A stretch of DNA of 64,000 nt from contig JAXDDX010000299.1 in NCBI GenBank assembly GCA_034670405.1, positions 183,501 through 247,500 of the forward strand. The letters run 5' to 3'. The position numbers and the translations under genes were made by a program. The notes beneath the pieces were generated by a model, which saw only the letters and a list, made by a program, of their open reading frames with translations, ran no database searches and had not been told where the DNA came from. Positions 60,148 through 62,736 of the stretch are shown here, piece after piece (position 1 is the stretch's first letter; the number at the start of each line of letters is the position of its first letter). This stretch comes from Hoplostethus atlanticus (Eukaryota; Chordata; Actinopteri; Trachichthyiformes; Trachichthyidae).

Positions 60148-62736
60148 CACATACAGTACAAACCAGCTCTGACCATCTCTCACATGGAGCTCTCATTTGC
60201 AGCAGGAAAAAAAACGGGAGGTATTACATCCCTCCCTCTCCTCTTCTGAGCTGTTTTTTCCCCCCCTTCTTCTCCTTCCTCCTACGGAGTGCTTGAAGTG
60301 TTCAGATTCCCATCATAAACAATTCATGAGTGTGGTCGGTGAACAGATCTGAGCATTCTCAGAAAGAGAGCAGCAGGGCTTGTGGGGGATCAAAGCAATG
60401 GATGAAAGTGTGTTTGGGTTATCACAGAGAGAGACGTCCTGCGTGTGTGTGTGTGTGTGCGTGCGTGTGCGTGTGTGTGTGTGTACGTGCATGTATGAGT
60501 GCATGTGTGTGTGCGTGTGAAGAATGCTGAGGTGTGTGTCCATGCCTCTGTGTTTACAGTAGGGGGTATGCCTGTGTATTTGTTTCCACCTCTGATTTTA
60601 TTTTTTGTCTCTTTCTGCTAAGCAGGTCATAGTTGTTTACTACTGTGGTTTATTTTTTCACATCTCTGAGGCAGCAAGTTGTTGTTTTGCTTCTTAGTTA
60701 TTGCATTTCTCTCCAGTGAGCTTTGTTAGGCCTTTATTAAAAAGCAATATATGGAGGAAAGGGAAAATGTCCTGCAGCTACTCCACTGAAGAATGAGCAG
60801 CATGCTAGGGGAGTCGGGTTTGTGTGTGTGTGCACGTGTGTGTGTATAAGTGTGTGTGACTGAACCTGTACAGACTCAAGCCACATACTAACAGTAGACA
60901 ACCCCCCTCAAGTGTCATTTGCTCTACAATATGAAAACTTCAATCCAACAATCCGCCGCTATCTCACTCACAAAACAACTGTAGTTTCCAGGAATCAAAG
61001 GTCGTGCCCACAACCAATCAAAAAGCTCTTTATCAGCAACTGCACGCCATTATAATAATAATAATACATAAATTATAGATAAATTATAGATGCATTATTA
61101 TAATGTATTATAGTTATTATTTATCAATAATAACAATAACAACAATAATAAGGTTAACAATGTTGTTATTTATTATAACAATAATAATAGTAATCATAAT
61201 TATTATTATGATTATTATTATTATTATTATTAACAATATTATTCTTATTAATAACAATAATAATAATATATATTTAATATATTTCTATTTAATCATCCAA
61301 TATGGCAAAAGGCATGGAGAAATCAGCGATAATACCCGATTAGTGTCTGTCACTACAGCCAAATTGATTTGCATGGAAATTACTGAATTTTGATTTTCTA
61401 TATCCTATTTTACCAGCTGTGAAATGGTTGCGAATTCCAAGATAATGAAGTTACTTACTGGGAAAAGGGGAATTTTCACATTATTGCATATCAGAAGAAA
61501 AAACAACCAAGCACAATGGCATATTTGTGTCAAGCAAGGACAGGATCTAGCCAATGGATAAGCCGTTTAGCTGCAGTTAATATTACCTCGTCTGACAATC
61601 TGGCTCCCAAAGACGTCACAGGTCAACCATGCTGCAAACCAGGGCAAAAAAAGCTGCTGTTGTATTCCTCCAGTGACTACACATCTTGTGTTACTTTTCA
61701 GCACAAGTCAATATCCTTAAGTTTAAGGTGTCTCAGGTGTCACAGGTGTCATTTATCATGCCTTCAACACGGTTCAATACTTATGAAAGTATGCGCCATC
61801 TCTCACTGATGATGTCGAAAATGACAAATGAGTCTCGAGCGCATTGAAGGACATACAATTTATTGGAAGGCAACTCATACAGTCAGAGCTGATTAAAATG
61901 CACAGCGATAAGCGGCGGTTCGTTAATGTTGCATACCTCAGCTTTTCACAGAAGGGATTGGCAGGTTTGTTAGACATTGCAGTGAATGGTAACAAAGGCA
62001 GGACGCATCAAAAGTGCAGCATTGTAAGTGGTTCTACTGTCCATCCTTTACCCTTGTGGATGGCGATACTTTATTGTCTGAGTTTGGACCTCAGTGTTTC
62101 TGTCCTTCCAGGTTTCAGGCTACTCAATAGCGGTCAGAGCCCTGGATAGCGGCATCCCCGCCATGTCCTCCAGTGTGATGGTCTACGTAGACATCTCCGA
62201 CATCAACGACAATCCGCCCACCTTCTCCCCGGCCAACCTCACCACTGTCATACAGGTAAACACTCCGGGAGCCGATGATGTCAACGGTATTAAGCCAGCT
62301 GTGGTACTTAAAGGAGCAATAAGTTAGCTTTTTACTGCCCTTTAACACAAAATTGCCATCTGTATATCCGTATATATCTGTGCCATCGTATACCCAGCCA
62401 TTTTTGGGATTCCAACTGAAAACGTTCCACCAGCCTACTTCTCTAAGCTCTAGACTACTGCTGCCCCTTTGCCCCATATATTACCCCATAAAAGACTGAC
62501 CATGGAGATTTAGCTAACGTTGTGTCCCCTCCTTCCCCCAGGAGAACAAACCCATCGGCACCAGCATCCTGCAGCTGTCTGTCATCGACCAAGACTCCCA
62601 TAATGGCCCGCCCTTTGACTTTTACATCCTGTCTGGAAATGAAGGCGGAGAGTTTGTGCTGGAGAGAGACGGGACCCTGGTGGCCAATCAGGTGTTTAGG
62701 AGGGACCTGGCAACCGAATACGTTATTCAGATCCAG
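11650..62736 (+). CDS. fat3: fat3 giant cadherin, partial coding region (16 exons, join)
   Basis: The coding segments are 11650-11711, 16251-16565, 17118-17328, 25050-25189, 31035-31310, 38014-38224, 38338-41066, 41263-42634, 47912-48108, 50534-50687, 50949-51182, 54153-54545, 54758-54972, 56349-56486, 62112-62255 and 62542-62736. All junctions are GT-AG and phases chain without a break, giving 2328 codons after the first split codon. About 22 cadherin linker positions are visible (DxNDNxPxF or degenerate forms), so about 21 full repeats. Diagnostic segments such as [20 protein letters not shown]-like [27 protein letters not shown] and [13 protein letters not shown] match FAT3 rather than FAT1 from memory. 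The product should be a plasma-membrane adhesion receptor, and this part is all extracellular. The a/b paralogue is undetermined. Confidence 0.93.
11841..11875. repeat. (CA)n microsatellite
   Basis: This CA run of about 35 bp is paired with a GT run at 11977-12007. Together they could form a hairpin in RNA. Confidence 0.95.
11977..12007. repeat. (GT)n microsatellite
   Basis: This GT run of about 31 bp lies 100 bp after a complementary CA run. Confidence 0.95.
12941..13484 (-). mobile_element. LTR-like GC-rich repeat, copy 1
   Basis: This is homologous to the solo LTR at 44568-45569. Shared features are CCCGGTGTTGACGGCAGTT, the GACGCGGCTGCTGCTGGCT segment, ACACAGGTTAARAAGGCCCG and the terminal CCCCCCAGTCCGCCACA ending at 13484. 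It retains about 115 bp (around 12990-13100) that copy 2 lacks. The left end does not match copy 2 beyond about 12941, so it is probably truncated or rearranged. Several long ORFs run through it in five frames only because it is GC-rich. Confidence 0.75.
14541..14575. repeat. (GT)n microsatellite
   Basis: This is a GT run interrupted once by TATG. Confidence 0.9.
16251..16565 (+). CDS. fat3: fat3 exon 2
   Basis: This exon is 315 nt and phase 0 at both ends; the acceptor is CTCTTGCAG and the donor GTACGC. It encodes residues 21-125. The first 36 residues finish one cadherin repeat (VSDGG strand G, then the linker [11 protein letters not shown]). The next repeat follows with [10 protein letters not shown], an insertion-like basic loop typical of FAT3, then [21 protein letters not shown] and SYDILT. 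Third codon positions are almost all G or C, unlike exons 7 and 8. Confidence 0.94.
16566..17117 (+). other. fat3: fat3 intron 2
   Basis: A 552-bp intron (GTACGC...CTGCAG). I see nothing in it beyond AT-rich DNA and a pyrimidine-rich 3' end. Confidence 0.85.
17118..17328 (+). CDS. fat3: fat3 exon 3
   Basis: This exon is 211 nt, begins in phase 0 and ends after the first base of a glycine codon; the donor is GTAAAG. It encodes residues 126-195: [21 protein letters not shown], then a degenerate linker [10 protein letters not shown] in place of the calcium-binding DxNDN, then a repeat beginning [21 protein letters not shown] and PLWFDIT. The [10 protein letters not shown] stretch and the missing linker motif are both as I recall for FAT1/FAT3. 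By hand count 63 of 70 codons end in G or C. Confidence 0.93.
18443..18489. repeat. (ATT)n microsatellite
   Basis: This is an ATT/TTA trinucleotide run of about 47 bp. Confidence 0.95.
19615..19990. repeat. Purine-rich (GA) low-complexity tract
   Basis: The + strand is almost purely A and G for about 370 bp, with GAGGAGGAGG, AGAAGAAGAGAGAAG and GGAAAGAAGG motifs. The opposite strand reads as a long serine/phenylalanine/proline ORF, an artefact of the composition. Confidence 0.85.
21260..21730 (+). mobile_element. 3' end of a non-LTR retrotransposon (decayed)
   Basis: On the + strand the sequence reads approximately as [15 protein letters not shown], then an [14 protein letters not shown] zinc-knuckle-like segment with stops between. 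This is the pattern of the C-terminal end of a fish LINE-like reverse-transcriptase protein. It ends with TTGGCAATATTGTTAATTTT and CCAATAAACCATATGG, resembling a polyadenylation tail. Clade is uncertain. Confidence 0.55.
22085..22560 (+). mobile_element. LINE ORF2 C-terminal remnant
   Basis: Translated piecemeal, the + strand gives [11 protein letters not shown] near 22130, an ACF-like domain segment and then [26 protein letters not shown]-like sequence near 22460-22550 in shifting frames. This is the usual C-terminal end of fish L2/Rex-type LINE reverse transcriptases (family recall). Frameshifts and stops make it non-functional. Confidence 0.55.
23905..24110. promoter_or_regulatory. Candidate conserved non-coding element
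   Basis: This is non-repetitive DNA between microsatellites with clustered TAAT-type homeodomain sites (GGCATTTAATTAAGGCC, GGGGTAATTCTTGACAG, CTTTTTAATTCTCTGCC, CATTAGCGCC). Such clusters are common in intronic enhancers of developmental genes. No comparison was possible, so this is only a candidate. Confidence 0.2.
24380..24420. repeat. (TG)n microsatellite
   Basis: This is an uninterrupted TG run of about 41 bp. Confidence 0.95.
24424..24590. mobile_element. MITE fragment (CAGTGGTCTCCAACC start)
   Basis: It starts with CAGTGGTCTCCAACC, a hAT-like terminus. It contains AGTGAAATCAGCT and TGGTTGGAATGAAAAC, which recur in altered form at 59820-59945 (AGTGAAATCAGCT, TTGGTTGAAATAAAAAA, TGCAGACTCTTGG). 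The two are copies of one repeat family. Confidence 0.6.
25050..25189 (+). CDS. fat3: fat3 exon 4
   Basis: This exon is 140 nt; the acceptor GGACCAG completes the split glycine codon and the donor follows ACACAG. It encodes [25 protein letters not shown] and [17 protein letters not shown] (residues 196-242). These are the second half of the cadherin repeat begun in exon 3, with LDAEQ in place of LDRE. Phase 2 to phase 0 is consistent with neighbours. The [12 protein letters not shown] stretch is as I recall for FAT1/FAT3. Confidence 0.92.
25272..25395. repeat. Palindromic fold-back of LTR termini
   Basis: The left arm begins TGTGGCGGACTGGGGGCAGG and runs through GTGAGGCGTAGGCTGGATC. The right arm is its near-exact reverse complement, ending CCCCCCAGTCCGCCA. 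Arms of about 45 bp flank a loop that includes GAGAGTCGAGTCAGTGG. The arm sequence is the terminus of the LTR family at 12941, 44568 and 48649, and the loop matches the extra segment in the 48649 copy. Confidence 0.85.
25991..26299 (+). other. Unassigned 102-codon ORF, possibly transposon-derived
   Basis: The predicted protein starts [20 protein letters not shown] and is charged and helix-prone, then has [13 protein letters not shown] near the end. It has no intron context, no splice-site flanks and no homologue I recognise. The start resembles Myb/SANT-like proteins of some DNA transposons, but this is weak. It lies wholly inside a fat3 intron. It could equally be a chance ORF. Confidence 0.2.
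28381..28531 (+). promoter_or_regulatory. Possible intragenic promoter and non-coding first exon
   Basis: This non-repetitive stretch has GGGTTTAAATTTAGAC (TATA-like) at about 28442. About 30 bp later is TCACACTCAGCTCC, resembling an initiator, and there is a strong splice donor (ATGA|GTAAGTAC) at 28532. FAT-family genes can have internal promoters, but nothing here proves transcription. Low confidence. Confidence 0.15.
29519..29945 (-). mobile_element. LINE 3' end, minus strand
   Basis: The + strand begins TACTTTATTGATCCCCGGGG, the reverse complement of the ...GGGGATCAATAAAGTA tail characteristic of several fish LINE 3' ends. The segment 29835-29945 (TTCCAAAACAGA ... TTTTGAAAGCCAGAAATC ... 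CTATCAGACCCC) is homologous to 32333-32465 beside the actin pseudogene. Confidence 0.6.
30370..30730 (+). mobile_element. Tc1-like transposon remnant
   Basis: Frame fragments include [20 protein letters not shown] and [12 protein letters not shown], the region around the second catalytic acidic residue of Tc1-type transposases. The start (CTGGTCAGTTTGGAGTTACC, GCAGGTGAAAGAAA) is shared with the remnant at 48240-48648. Stops and deletions make it inactive. Confidence 0.7.
31035..31310 (+). CDS. fat3: fat3 exon 5
   Basis: This exon is 276 nt, phase 0 at both ends; the acceptor is TTTCTCCAG and the donor follows ATG (GTAAGA). It encodes residues 243-334: the linker [11 protein letters not shown], then strands of the next repeat ([33 protein letters not shown] in part), SLRLFRIHP, the calcium motif LDHEA and HILTVM. 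The DRDEHHRL segment matches the FAT1/FAT3 form from memory. Confidence 0.93.
32036..32340 (-). pseudogene. Actin processed-pseudogene fragment
   Basis: The minus strand reads [28 protein letters not shown], then FET, and after a frameshift YVAIQ-like sequence and [15 protein letters not shown], corresponding to about residues 88-180 of actin. The reading is shifted by one base after FET and shifted back before LLSLY. Four codons (ASGR) are deleted before the TT.I.MDSGD segment. No intron is present at the conserved vertebrate actin positions near codons 121 and 150, which fits an origin from spliced RNA. It is not functional. The minus-strand upstream flank is LINE-family DNA. Confidence 0.88.
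32470..33574 (+). mobile_element. hAT (Charlie-like) element with exact 8-bp TSD
   Basis: The ends are CAGTGGTTCCCAAA (left) and TTTGGGAACCACTG (right), a canonical hAT inverted terminal repeat. A perfect 8-bp target duplication TGCTAGGG lies at 32462-32469 and 33575-33582. Length is 1105 bp, internally deleted, with only the C-terminal transposase portion (32836-33171) left. The element sits in LINE-family DNA, separating TTATGC from the downstream flank. Confidence 0.93.
32836..33171 (+). pseudogene. hAT transposase C-terminal dimerisation domain
   Basis: The open frame of 111 codons contains [36 protein letters not shown] in part, then [19 protein letters not shown]. This is the hAT dimerisation signature found in ZBED5-like and Charlie-type transposases (family recall). 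The BED zinc finger and RNase-H core are missing. The first codons continue from an earlier in-frame coding stretch (about 32700) without an upstream domain. It is a remnant of the element's own gene, with an intact frame. Confidence 0.8.
33600..34800 (-). mobile_element. IS630/Tc1-like transposon remnant, second copy
   Basis: Minus-strand fragments in shifting frames include [16 protein letters not shown] (about 34740-34790), TMCAAIS, EWFAAHP-like sequence near 34560, [14 protein letters not shown] near 34470 and SQGWLRHTL near 34385. These follow the same order as the transposase at 3566-4012 and 114-266. Many stops and deletions are present. The region 33600-34290 looks like the element's non-coding 3' end. 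Confidence 0.7.
35470..36709. repeat. Dispersed fish repeat interrupted by a LINE
   Basis: The left piece (35470-35648: TATTCAGGGTCACAGGGGG, GGAGCCTATCCCA, CCAGTCCATCACAGGGCTAA) and the right piece (36658-36709: GAAACCAGAGCACCCACGCA, ACAGGGAGAATATGCAAAC) are halves of one widespread fish repeat I recognise. They are separated by LINE sequence. Part of the same repeat occurs at 50768-50862. Confidence 0.75.
35655..36350 (-). mobile_element. LINE 3' end with ORF2 C-terminus, minus strand
   Basis: The minus strand encodes [22 protein letters not shown], then [27 protein letters not shown] and RLKTQLF (36265-35978), the standard C-terminal end of fish L2/CR1-type LINE reverse transcriptases. The + strand start, an ATTACATTACA repeat followed by GCAGACGCTTTTATCC and AAGCGACTTACA, is the reversed 3' tail. 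A truncated copy of the tail lies at 57204-57365. Confidence 0.85.
38014..38224 (+). CDS. fat3: fat3 exon 6
   Basis: This exon is 211 nt; the acceptor is TTCTTATAG, the donor GTCTGC, and it ends with one base of a glycine codon. It encodes residues 335-404: [19 protein letters not shown], the linker [11 protein letters not shown], then [37 protein letters not shown] in part. The [11 protein letters not shown] stretch is the strongest FAT3-specific marker here, since FAT1 as recalled reads differently. The first codon is GTG (valine), internal to the protein. Confidence 0.94.
38225..38337 (+). other. fat3: fat3 intron 6 (113 bp)
   Basis: This is a minimal intron, GTCTGC...ATTACAG, with a strong CTCTCTCTC/T-rich pyrimidine tract. 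Nothing else is in it. Confidence 0.9.
38338..41066 (+). CDS. fat3: fat3 exon 7, giant cadherin exon (5' part)
   Basis: This exon is 2729 nt, encoding residues 405-1314 without a stop; it starts in phase 2 and ends with CAG before GTAAGG. Linkers in order are SDNTGPKF (degenerate), [30 protein letters not shown] (degenerate), [19 protein letters not shown] (degenerate), [20 protein letters not shown] and [10 protein letters not shown] (degenerate), giving eight complete repeats plus partial ends. LDHE/LDYE/FDREE motifs mark the middle of each repeat. Together with exon 8 it equals 4.1 kb, close to the single giant exon I recall in mammalian FAT genes. Third-position GC is much lower than in exons 2 and 3. 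Confidence 0.96.
41067..41262 (+). other. fat3: fat3 intron 7 (196 bp) within the giant exon
   Basis: GTAAGG donor, TTTCTAG acceptor, AT-rich interior. The in-frame reading into it stops after eight codons (VRTFLENH). It separates VIQ from VKATDADPG, which are contiguous in FAT3 as I recall it. Both junctions read CAG/TAG followed by GTRA, so it sits in a proto-splice context. Confidence 0.92.
41263..42634 (+). CDS. fat3: fat3 exon 8, giant cadherin exon (3' part)
   Basis: This exon is 1372 nt, phase 0 start, ending after the first base of a glycine codon (ACT G|GTGAGT). It encodes residues 1315-1771. Linkers are [20 protein letters not shown] (degenerate), [10 protein letters not shown] and [10 protein letters not shown]. 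Other landmarks are [54 protein letters not shown] and [10 protein letters not shown], all as I recall for FAT3. Codon use is balanced (25 of the first 50 codons end in G or C). Confidence 0.96.
44568..45569 (-). mobile_element. Solo LTR with 5-bp TSD (interrupted by a MITE)
   Basis: The termini are TGTGGC (44568) and GCCACA (ending 45569), the TG...CA form of retrotransposon LTRs. The 5-bp duplication CTAGC lies at 44563-44567 and 45570-45574. On the minus strand an AATAAAA signal lies near the 3' end and a GGCCTTTTTAACC stretch may serve as a TATA-like box, giving minus orientation. Without the MITE it is about 516 bp. No internal retroelement genes are adjacent, so it is a solo LTR. A 5-bp duplication fits Ty3/Gypsy-type or related elements. 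Confidence 0.88.
45060..45537. mobile_element. hAT-like MITE nested in the solo LTR
   Basis: The inverted ends are CAGTGCTTAATTTGTGCCGG at left and, reversed, CAGTGCTTAATTTGTAAAAT at right. The flanks are an 8-bp duplication with one mismatch (CCTACCAC at 45052-45059, CCTACCAA at 45538-45545). The uninterrupted LTR copy at 12941-13484 has a single CCTACCAC at this place, confirming insertion. Length 478 bp, no coding content. Confidence 0.9.
46176..46908 (-). mobile_element. Tc1-like transposon copy, minus orientation
   Basis: The ends are CAGGAGGTGGACAAAATAAT (left) and, reversed, CAGGGATGGGCAAATAATTG (right). The interior matches 5063-5735 in the opposite orientation (CATGCTGCTGTTCATGAACC, TTGGATGCTGTCATCAAGTC, CCATGGAAGG). 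Decayed, 733 bp, no intact transposase. Confidence 0.8.
47200..47555. mobile_element. MITE with ACACCGGATAATGTAATAAC ends
   Basis: The left end reads ACACCGGATAATGTAATAAC and the right end is its reverse complement (GTTATTACATTATCCGGTGT). The similarity continues inward (CTTGTCATA.TGGAATAAC and TTATAATGTAATAA against their complements). The left arm has an extra tandem copy of GGATAATGTAATAACA. It is non-coding, 356 bp. Confidence 0.8.
47607..47666. repeat. Long (TG)n microsatellite
   Basis: This is an uninterrupted TG run of about 60 bp, the longest in the window. Confidence 0.97.
47912..48108 (+). CDS. fat3: fat3 exon 9
   Basis: This exon is 197 nt; the acceptor CTCGGCCAG completes the split glycine and the donor follows CATCAG. 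It encodes residues 1772-1837: [29 protein letters not shown], then [21 protein letters not shown] and the linker [12 protein letters not shown]. The usual phenylalanine after the linker proline-valine is serine here. Human FAT3 as recalled also lacks phenylalanine at this position (cysteine). Confidence 0.94.
48240..48648 (+). mobile_element. Tc1-like transposon 5' remnant
   Basis: The segment around CTGGTCAGTTTGGTGTTAAC and GCAGGTGAAAGAAA is shared with 30370-30730. A downstream frame gives [29 protein letters not shown], the helix-turn-helix DNA-binding region of a Tc1-like transposase. It is cut off at about 48649 by the LTR copy. Confidence 0.75.
48649..48987 (-). mobile_element. LTR-like repeat, copy 3 (partial)
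   Basis: It matches the other copies from CCAAAGCCGGCCAGTCTGCC to CCCCCCAGTCTGCCACA, with several internal deletions. It carries an extra segment (GAATCACTGACTCGACTCTC, CTGGACCCAGCCTATGCC) found otherwise only in the fold-back at 25272. It joins the Tc1-like remnant directly at its left edge. Confidence 0.75.
49330..49990 (+). pseudogene. LINE reverse-transcriptase fragment
   Basis: The + strand frames give [18 protein letters not shown] (near 49390), then [29 protein letters not shown] and [12 protein letters not shown] (49475-49774). After a frame break they give [15 protein letters not shown] (near 49800). These are consecutive motifs of an L1/Tx1-like reverse transcriptase, with frameshifts and stops. 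The segment before the catalytic aspartates is present; the FADD-type motif is not seen. Confidence 0.8.
49960..50055 (-). pseudogene. Inverted second LINE RT fragment
   Basis: Reverse-complemented, this segment (CTGCTTTCTGCAGACTATAA, AGACTAAATAAGTATATTGG, GTGGTGCACCA) repeats 49560-49655 of the + strand LINE piece. It is therefore a second copy in opposite orientation, about 300 bp away. Confidence 0.75.
50160..50400 (+). mobile_element. LINE 3' tail with AACC repeats
   Basis: It contains CAGCAGCCATTAGGCTCTTT, resembling the start of a LINE 3' UTR, and ends TTGGGGGTCAATACATTTTA followed by a short AACC/AATC tandem tail. It is a typical 5'-truncated L2-like insertion. Confidence 0.6.
50491..50530. 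repeat. (TG)20 tract at exon 10 acceptor
   Basis: Twenty TG units run directly into the CAG acceptor of exon 10 (50531-50533), so the usual pyrimidine tract is replaced. The nearest pyrimidine-rich sequence (TCTCTTGTTTCC) ends about 45 bases before the exon. Confidence 0.97.
50534..50687 (+). CDS. fat3: fat3 exon 10
   Basis: This exon is 154 nt; phase 0 start, ends after one base of a glycine codon (GACAACG|GTATGG). It encodes residues 1838-1888: [28 protein letters not shown], then IQYTLHGPG and FSMDLDNG. This is the first half of a cadherin repeat with the expected PED and DADVG motifs. Its length is not a multiple of three, so skipping it would shift the frame. The acceptor is unusual (TG repeat). 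Confidence 0.93.
50688..50948 (+). other. fat3: fat3 intron 10
   Basis: A 261-bp intron. It contains a fragment (about 50768-50862: GTCCATCACAGGTCTAACAC, CATACCTGTGGGTAATTTAG) of the dispersed fish repeat also seen at 35470-35648. Confidence 0.85.
50949..51182 (+). CDS. fat3: fat3 exon 11
   Basis: This exon is 234 nt, phase 2 in and phase 1 out (acceptor CTGGCCAG, donor GTGACC). It encodes residues 1889-1966: [34 protein letters not shown], the linker [10 protein letters not shown] and [30 protein letters not shown] and the linker are intact calcium sites. The TDGGGR segment with cysteine is characteristic of FAT1/FAT3 at this place. Confidence 0.94.
52419..54116. mobile_element. hAT element with exact 8-bp TSD, 36 bp before exon 12
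   Basis: The left end is TAGGGGTGGAACGGTTCA and the right end is TGAACCGTTCCATCCCTA. The flanks are a perfect 8-bp duplication TCAGAGAC at 52411-52418 and 54117-54124. Length is 1698 bp with no transposase I can read. It carries a partial TTAA-type MITE (52860-53060). The right end lies 36 bp upstream of the exon 12 acceptor. Confidence 0.93.
52860..53060. mobile_element. TTAA-type MITE, partial copy
   Basis: The right end reads ATAGAGCCCAGGTTTAAAAA ... CCGGAATTCCCCT followed by TTAA. The interior matches the reverse complement of the element at 57444-57675. The other terminus is missing. It lies within the hAT element. Confidence 0.75.
54153..54545 (+). CDS. fat3: fat3 exon 12
   Basis: This exon is 393 nt, phase 2 in and phase 1 out (acceptor CTGTCTCTCCAG, donor GTGAGT). 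It encodes residues 1967-2097: [35 protein letters not shown], the linker [10 protein letters not shown], then [42 protein letters not shown] in part. The loop AGPGRK is one residue longer than I recall in human FAT3. The reading is intact. Confidence 0.95.
54546..54757 (+). other. fat3: fat3 intron 12 (212 bp)
   Basis: This is a short intron, GTGAGT...CTCCTCAG, with nothing else visible. Confidence 0.9.
54758..54972 (+). CDS. fat3: fat3 exon 13
   Basis: This exon is 215 nt, phase 2 in and phase 0 out (donor GTAGGT after CAA). It encodes residues 2098-2169: [39 protein letters not shown] in part, the linker [10 protein letters not shown] and [21 protein letters not shown] is the calcium motif and SED opens the next repeat. 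ARDGGTP matches FAT3-type sequence. Confidence 0.95.
54973..56348 (+). other. fat3: fat3 intron 13
   Basis: A 1.4-kb intron. It contains an inverted-repeat MITE (55800-56066); the rest is AT-rich single-copy DNA. Confidence 0.85.
55800..56066. mobile_element. Palindromic MITE (TAGGGTGA ends)
   Basis: The left end is GTAGGGTGACATACTGTATT and the right end, reversed, is GTAGGGTGATATACTGTATT. Pairing continues inward (ATTCTTGGCAGGT and AAGTTAATTT against their complements near 56000), so nearly the whole 267 bp could fold on itself. It is non-coding and I see no clear target duplication. Confidence 0.8.
56349..56486 (+). CDS. fat3: fat3 exon 14
   Basis: This exon is 138 nt, phase 0 both ends (acceptor GTTCCCAG, donor GTAAGG). 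It encodes residues 2170-2215: [46 protein letters not shown]. It is one half of a cadherin repeat with intact calcium-binding DVDS and LDHE motifs. AEDVDSQ.NG matches FAT3 as recalled and differs from FAT1. Confidence 0.94.
57204..57365 (-). mobile_element. Truncated LINE 3' tail
   Basis: This is homologous to 35660-35830: ATTACATTACAG, TTTTATCCAAAGC, AACTTACAATAAGTGCATTC and CTACTAGTCACCAGAAAT. Only the tail remains. Confidence 0.8.
57444..57675. mobile_element. TTAA-flanked MITE with 36-bp perfect TIRs
   Basis: The ends are identical inverted repeats of 36 bp starting AGGGGAATTCCGGTATTTTT, flanked by TTAA on both sides (57440-57443, 57676-57679). TTAA targeting is known for piggyBac- and Kolobok-type transposons. 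The 232-bp body is non-coding. Partial relatives are at 52860-53060 and 58198-58307. Confidence 0.9.
58198..58307. mobile_element. TTAA-type MITE partial copy with a hairpin
   Basis: It ends GAATTCCCCT followed by TTAA. The left part (58198-58270) is a near-perfect hairpin: TTCATTTATACCCCAAAATA pairs with TATTTTGGGGTATAAATGAA across a spacer of a few bases. This hairpin is made of the element's subterminal sequence in both orientations. Confidence 0.8.
58815..59690 (+). pseudogene. Decayed transposon ORF with zinc-finger-like segment
   Basis: In shifting frames the + strand reads [19 protein letters not shown] near 58840 and [23 protein letters not shown] near 59095, separated and followed by stops. 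The first resembles a TTF-type/BED-like zinc finger and the second a helical region of hAT-related proteins (family recall). No intact frame or termini were found. Low confidence in family. Confidence 0.35.
59820..59945. mobile_element. MITE fragment related to 24424-24590
   Basis: Shared segments are AGTGAAATCAGCT, a TTGGTTG-AATAAAA region and TGCAGACTCTTGG. It is diverged and truncated. Confidence 0.55.
60092..60145. repeat. (CA)n microsatellite
   Basis: This is an uninterrupted CA run of about 54 bp. Confidence 0.97.
60442..60485. repeat. (GT)n microsatellite, interrupted
   Basis: This GT run with GC interruptions can pair with the CA run 300 bp upstream. Confidence 0.9.
61040..61275. 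repeat. AAT/ATT-rich low-complexity tract
   Basis: Alternating AAT and ATT trinucleotide runs in both orientations form an AT-rich, fold-back-prone stretch. Confidence 0.9.
62112..62255 (+). CDS. fat3: fat3 exon 15
   Basis: This exon is 144 nt, phase 0 both ends (acceptor CCTTCCAG, donor GTAAAC). It encodes residues 2216-2263: [28 protein letters not shown], the linker [10 protein letters not shown] and [22 protein letters not shown] is very close to the FAT3 sequence I recall ([11 protein letters not shown]), and FAT1 differs here. N-x-T in NLTT is a possible N-glycosylation site. Confidence 0.95.
62256..62541 (+). other. fat3: fat3 intron 15 (286 bp)
   Basis: This is a short intron. Its middle (about 62310-62400: TTAAAGGAGCAATAAGTTAG) looks like part of a dispersed fish repeat. 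The 3' end is CCTTCCCCCAG. Confidence 0.8.
62542..62736 (+). CDS. fat3: fat3 exon 16 of window
   Basis: This exon is 195 nt, phase 0 both ends (donor GTAGAA). It encodes residues 2264-2328: [47 protein letters not shown] in part, then [26 protein letters not shown] and SHNGPPF are shared by FAT1 and FAT3. The next exon (AKDSGKPQ-like, expected) is outside the window. Confidence 0.94.

Larger units (their letters stand above)
56487..62111 (+). other. fat3: fat3 intron 14
   Basis: This 5.6-kb intron holds a LINE tail (57204-57365), a TTAA-type MITE (57444-57675) and a hairpin partial copy (58198-58307). It also holds a decayed TE coding stretch (58815-59690), a MITE fragment (59820-59945), CA/GT microsatellites (60092-60485) and AT-rich repeats (61040-61275). 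In 57690-58190 and 61290-62100 I see only unassigned single-copy DNA. Confidence 0.75.
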